From contig JAFGSL010000592.1 in the NCBI GenBank assembly GCA_016934645.1, forward strand, positions 1 to 6,706: a stretch of 6,706 nt of DNA, given 5' to 3'. The position numbers and the translations under genes were made by a program. The notes under the pieces are model-generated. The model was not told the origin of the DNA and searched no databases. It saw only the letters and a list, made by a program, of their open reading frames with translations. Position 1 is the stretch's first letter; every line of letters starts with the position of its first letter. This document shows positions 5,377 to 6,706 of the stretch, piece after piece. The stretch is from Anaerolineae bacterium (GTDB lineage: Bacteria > Chloroflexota > Anaerolineae > B4-G1 > SLSP01).

Positions 5377-5406
5377 TTATCGAAAGGAGGTGGATCAAGC
5401 TATAAT
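5377..5406 (+). promoter_or_regulatory. candidate promoter of the metalloprotease gene
   Basis: A perfect TATAAT lies at 5401-5406. The best -35 is TTATCG (5377-5382) with an 18-base spacer, only 3 of 6 matches, so an activator may be needed or the call may be wrong. The predicted leader is about 55 nt and ends in AAAGGAG (5455-5461) ahead of the ATG at 5468. Confidence 0.4.
5383..5392 (+). promoter_or_regulatory. orphan perfect anti-Shine-Dalgarno complement
   Basis: AAAGGAGGTG is fully complementary to the CACCTCCTTT end of bacterial 16S rRNA, stronger than any real ribosome site in the window. No ATG, GTG or TTG lies 5-10 bases downstream. It falls in the spacer of the candidate metalloprotease promoter, so it may not even be transcribed from there. 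It may be a remnant, or it may serve an unusual start. Confidence 0.3.
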
Positions 5407-5467
5407 CGCATTGAAGATTTGGATTCACTCTGTCCATGAGTCGATGTTTCTACGAAAGGAGAAAACC

Positions 5468-6706
5468 ATGAGTAAGAAGAGTGTCCTCAGTTTGTTAGTT
5501 CTGTTCACAGCATTGCTCACGTTGATCAGTCCTGCCGGCGCAGCTCCTGTGATACCTGCAGCATCCCTCTATGCGGAGGATGGTGTAAGTCGCTCCGTTG
5601 TGGTCGATTCGGCGGGACCTGCAGCGCCTACAGCACCCCAGGCCTGCCCTGCTGGATGTGGCTTACCCAATAGCATCGAGAGTGCGGATGGGTTTCCCTT
5701 CTGTGTGTACTATGACAGCGCGGATACAACCCTCACCCAGGCCGAACACGTCCGCGACTATACGGATGATTACTGGGACGTGTACCTGAATGACTATGGT
5801 TGGGCTATGCCCACCGAATTCGTCGCTGGGATGTTCAAAGTGTGCCTGATAGACAATGGCGCTTCGTGCAATGGATCTGTGTCGATCGGCAGTGATTCTA
5901 TGAATGTCTGGGAGGGTTGTGACAGTTCGGTAGAGATGATGATGGCCGTCGTGGGGCATGAGCTTTCGCACGCCGGCCCTCAACTTGGGCCTAACAATCT
6001 TACCGCTCCGAATTTCGATGCGCTCTGGGCACACGAGGGTATGGCCCGGTCGGGTGAAGACAAAGTCTTCGATAGCGTTGATAATGATGCTGGGGCTATG
6101 GCCAGACCGTTTTCGTACAATAAGGAGGTCGACGAATTCTTTGCCAATCCGAACCACGATCTGACAGCCGACAGTTGGCGCTACGAGTCTGCGATATGGT
6201 GGACGTATTACGCCGAACAATGTGGGTCGGACCCGGCTGGCGAACCTGGTCTGGGCGTCGCGGATTCATTTGGGGAATTCTGGGACGAAGCCCATACGTC
6301 GGATAACATCGCGGCCTTGAACCTTGCCTTGAGCACGCTGGGTTGTCCGGCGTTTAACACGATGGTTCCCAAATTCGTCTTGGCCAACTACACCAAGGAT
6401 TTAACCGACTTGCCAGACGATTCGTACTACTATATCGATGAGACGAATCCAGGCAACCCCGATACTTACGGTCCACTGGTGCCGCACAACGGCGGGACGA
6501 TCGACAGTAGTACCGCCGCAACGTGGAACAACCGGTCCATCACCCGTTATGGTGCAGATTACTTCGTAGCCGCACCCGACCCTGCCGATTGTCCGGTCAT
6601 CACCGCCAAGTTCCATGCTGACTCAGGTTCGCCGTTCTACCATATCGTGACTTCCGATTCCGGCGCTTTCAAAACGCACCTTCAAGGCTCTGGCGTTGAT
6701 TGGGTA
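5468..6706 (+). CDS. secreted gluzincin-like metalloprotease (C-terminus off the right edge)
   Basis: The gene is open for 413 codons to the window edge. A start at 5468 is supported by AAAGGAG six bases upstream and by an immediate signal peptide: basic MSKK, a hydrophobic core LSLLVLFTALLTLIS and an AGA-A cleavage site near residues 25-26. An Ala/Pro-rich stretch follows (~48-62). The catalytic domain has GHELSH (163-168), giving zinc ligands H164 and H168 and general base E165. WAHEGMARSGED (187-198) follows, where E190, 21 residues after the second His, is the likely third ligand as in gluzincins. YESAIWWTYYAEQCG (239-253) resembles the following helix of such enzymes. Many Cys (60, 64, 79, 126, 134, 151, 252, 293) suggest extracellular disulfides. 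The region after ~320 (PDTYGPLVPHNGGT...) may be a beta-rich accessory domain. The specific peptidase family is not recognised. G+C looks lower than in the minus-strand genes. Confidence 0.8.
   Translation, partial: MSKKSVLSLLVLFTALLTLISPAGAAPVIPAASLYAEDGVSRSVVVDSAGPAAPTAPQACPAGCGLPNSIESADGFPFCVYYDSADTTLTQAEHVRDYTDDYWDVYLNDYGWAMPTEFVAGMFKVCLIDNGASCNGSVSIGSDSMNVWEGCDSSVEMMMAVVGHELSHAGPQLGPNNLTAPNFDALWAHEGMARSGEDKVFDSVDNDAGAMARPFSYNKEVDEFFANPNHDLTADSWRYESAIWWTYYAEQCGSDPAGEPGLGVADSFGEFWDEAHTSDNIAALNLALSTLGCPAFNTMVPKFVLANYTKDLTDLPDDSYYYIDETNPGNPDTYGPLVPHNGGTIDSSTAATWNNRSITRYGADYFVAAPDPADCPVITAKFHADSGSPFYHIVTSDSGAFKTHLQGSGVDWV

Larger units (their letters stand above)
4774..5467. other. 694-bp intergenic region without a confident gene
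   Basis: This region separates the divergently transcribed GT8 operon and metalloprotease gene. Base and codon use look different from the flanks: it is less G+C-rich by eye and the open frames shift repeatedly. It contains the GT8 promoter, a minus-strand coding-like fragment (4817-4975), a 40-bp imperfect tandem repeat (5069-5150), a plus-strand coding-like fragment ending at 5301, a small hairpin (5351-5369), an orphan perfect anti-Shine-Dalgarno match (5383-5392) and the metalloprotease -10 box. No tRNA or recognisable RNA family is seen. Confidence 0.6.

Noticed and set aside
5663..6220. A 185-codon minus-strand open frame
   Set aside because: It lies opposite the metalloprotease catalytic domain, whose signal peptide, HExxH and ribosome site clearly set the plus strand as coding.
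1..6706. A defence island, phage or mobile element
   Set aside because: No transposase, integrase, toxin-antitoxin, restriction or phage structural motif is seen. The genes read as unrelated housekeeping or accessory functions.

Overview
The window looks like a stretch of ordinary chromosome from an uncultured bacterium, most plausibly a Chloroflexota (Anaerolineae-like) genome. This is inferred from the style of the proteins: a C-terminal zinc-ribbon repeat protein, a SRPBCC-PDZ-DinB fusion, a bacterial glycogenin-like GT8, and a secreted metalloprotease with an Ala/Pro-rich region after the signal peptide. No rRNA, tRNA or phylogenetic marker is present, so the assignment is tentative. I see no phage, insertion sequence, CRISPR array or recognisable defence system.

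Layout. Five genes lie on the minus strand and together fill bases 1-4773. In transcription order they are: a GT8 glycosyltransferase (3739-4773); a three-domain SRPBCC-PDZ-DinB protein (2527-3723) that starts 15 bp after it with its Shine-Dalgarno in the gap, so the two form an operon; a zinc-ribbon protein (1688-2431); endonuclease V, nfi (857-1570); and a PfkB-family sugar kinase resembling 2-keto-3-deoxygluconate kinase (744 to the left edge, C-terminus missing). Bases 4774-5467 hold no confident gene. They contain the GT8 promoter, an imperfect 40-bp tandem repeat, coding-like fragments without convincing starts, a small hairpin and an orphan perfect anti-Shine-Dalgarno match. A plus-strand gene begins at 5468 and runs off the right edge. 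It encodes a secreted protein with a signal peptide, HExxH and a downstream W-x-x-E-G-x-A motif, as in gluzincin metallopeptidases. Both edge genes are partial and were translated by hand from the sequence.

Regulation. The GT8, zinc-ribbon and kinase genes each have a TACAAT -10-like hexamer upstream. A 10-bp-stem terminator-like hairpin follows the zinc-ribbon gene and lies very close to the nfi start. A perfect 7-bp inverted repeat sits directly downstream of the kinase -10 box and looks like an operator.

Functionally the genes look like unrelated housekeeping or accessory functions (sugar-acid catabolism, deaminated-base repair, glycan synthesis, stress-type domains, extracellular proteolysis) rather than one pathway. 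The points most worth a second look are the SRPBCC-PDZ-DinB fusion coupled to a glycogenin-like enzyme, the operator-like palindrome, the nfi tail apparently recruited from repeat DNA, and the unexplained 694-bp intergenic region.
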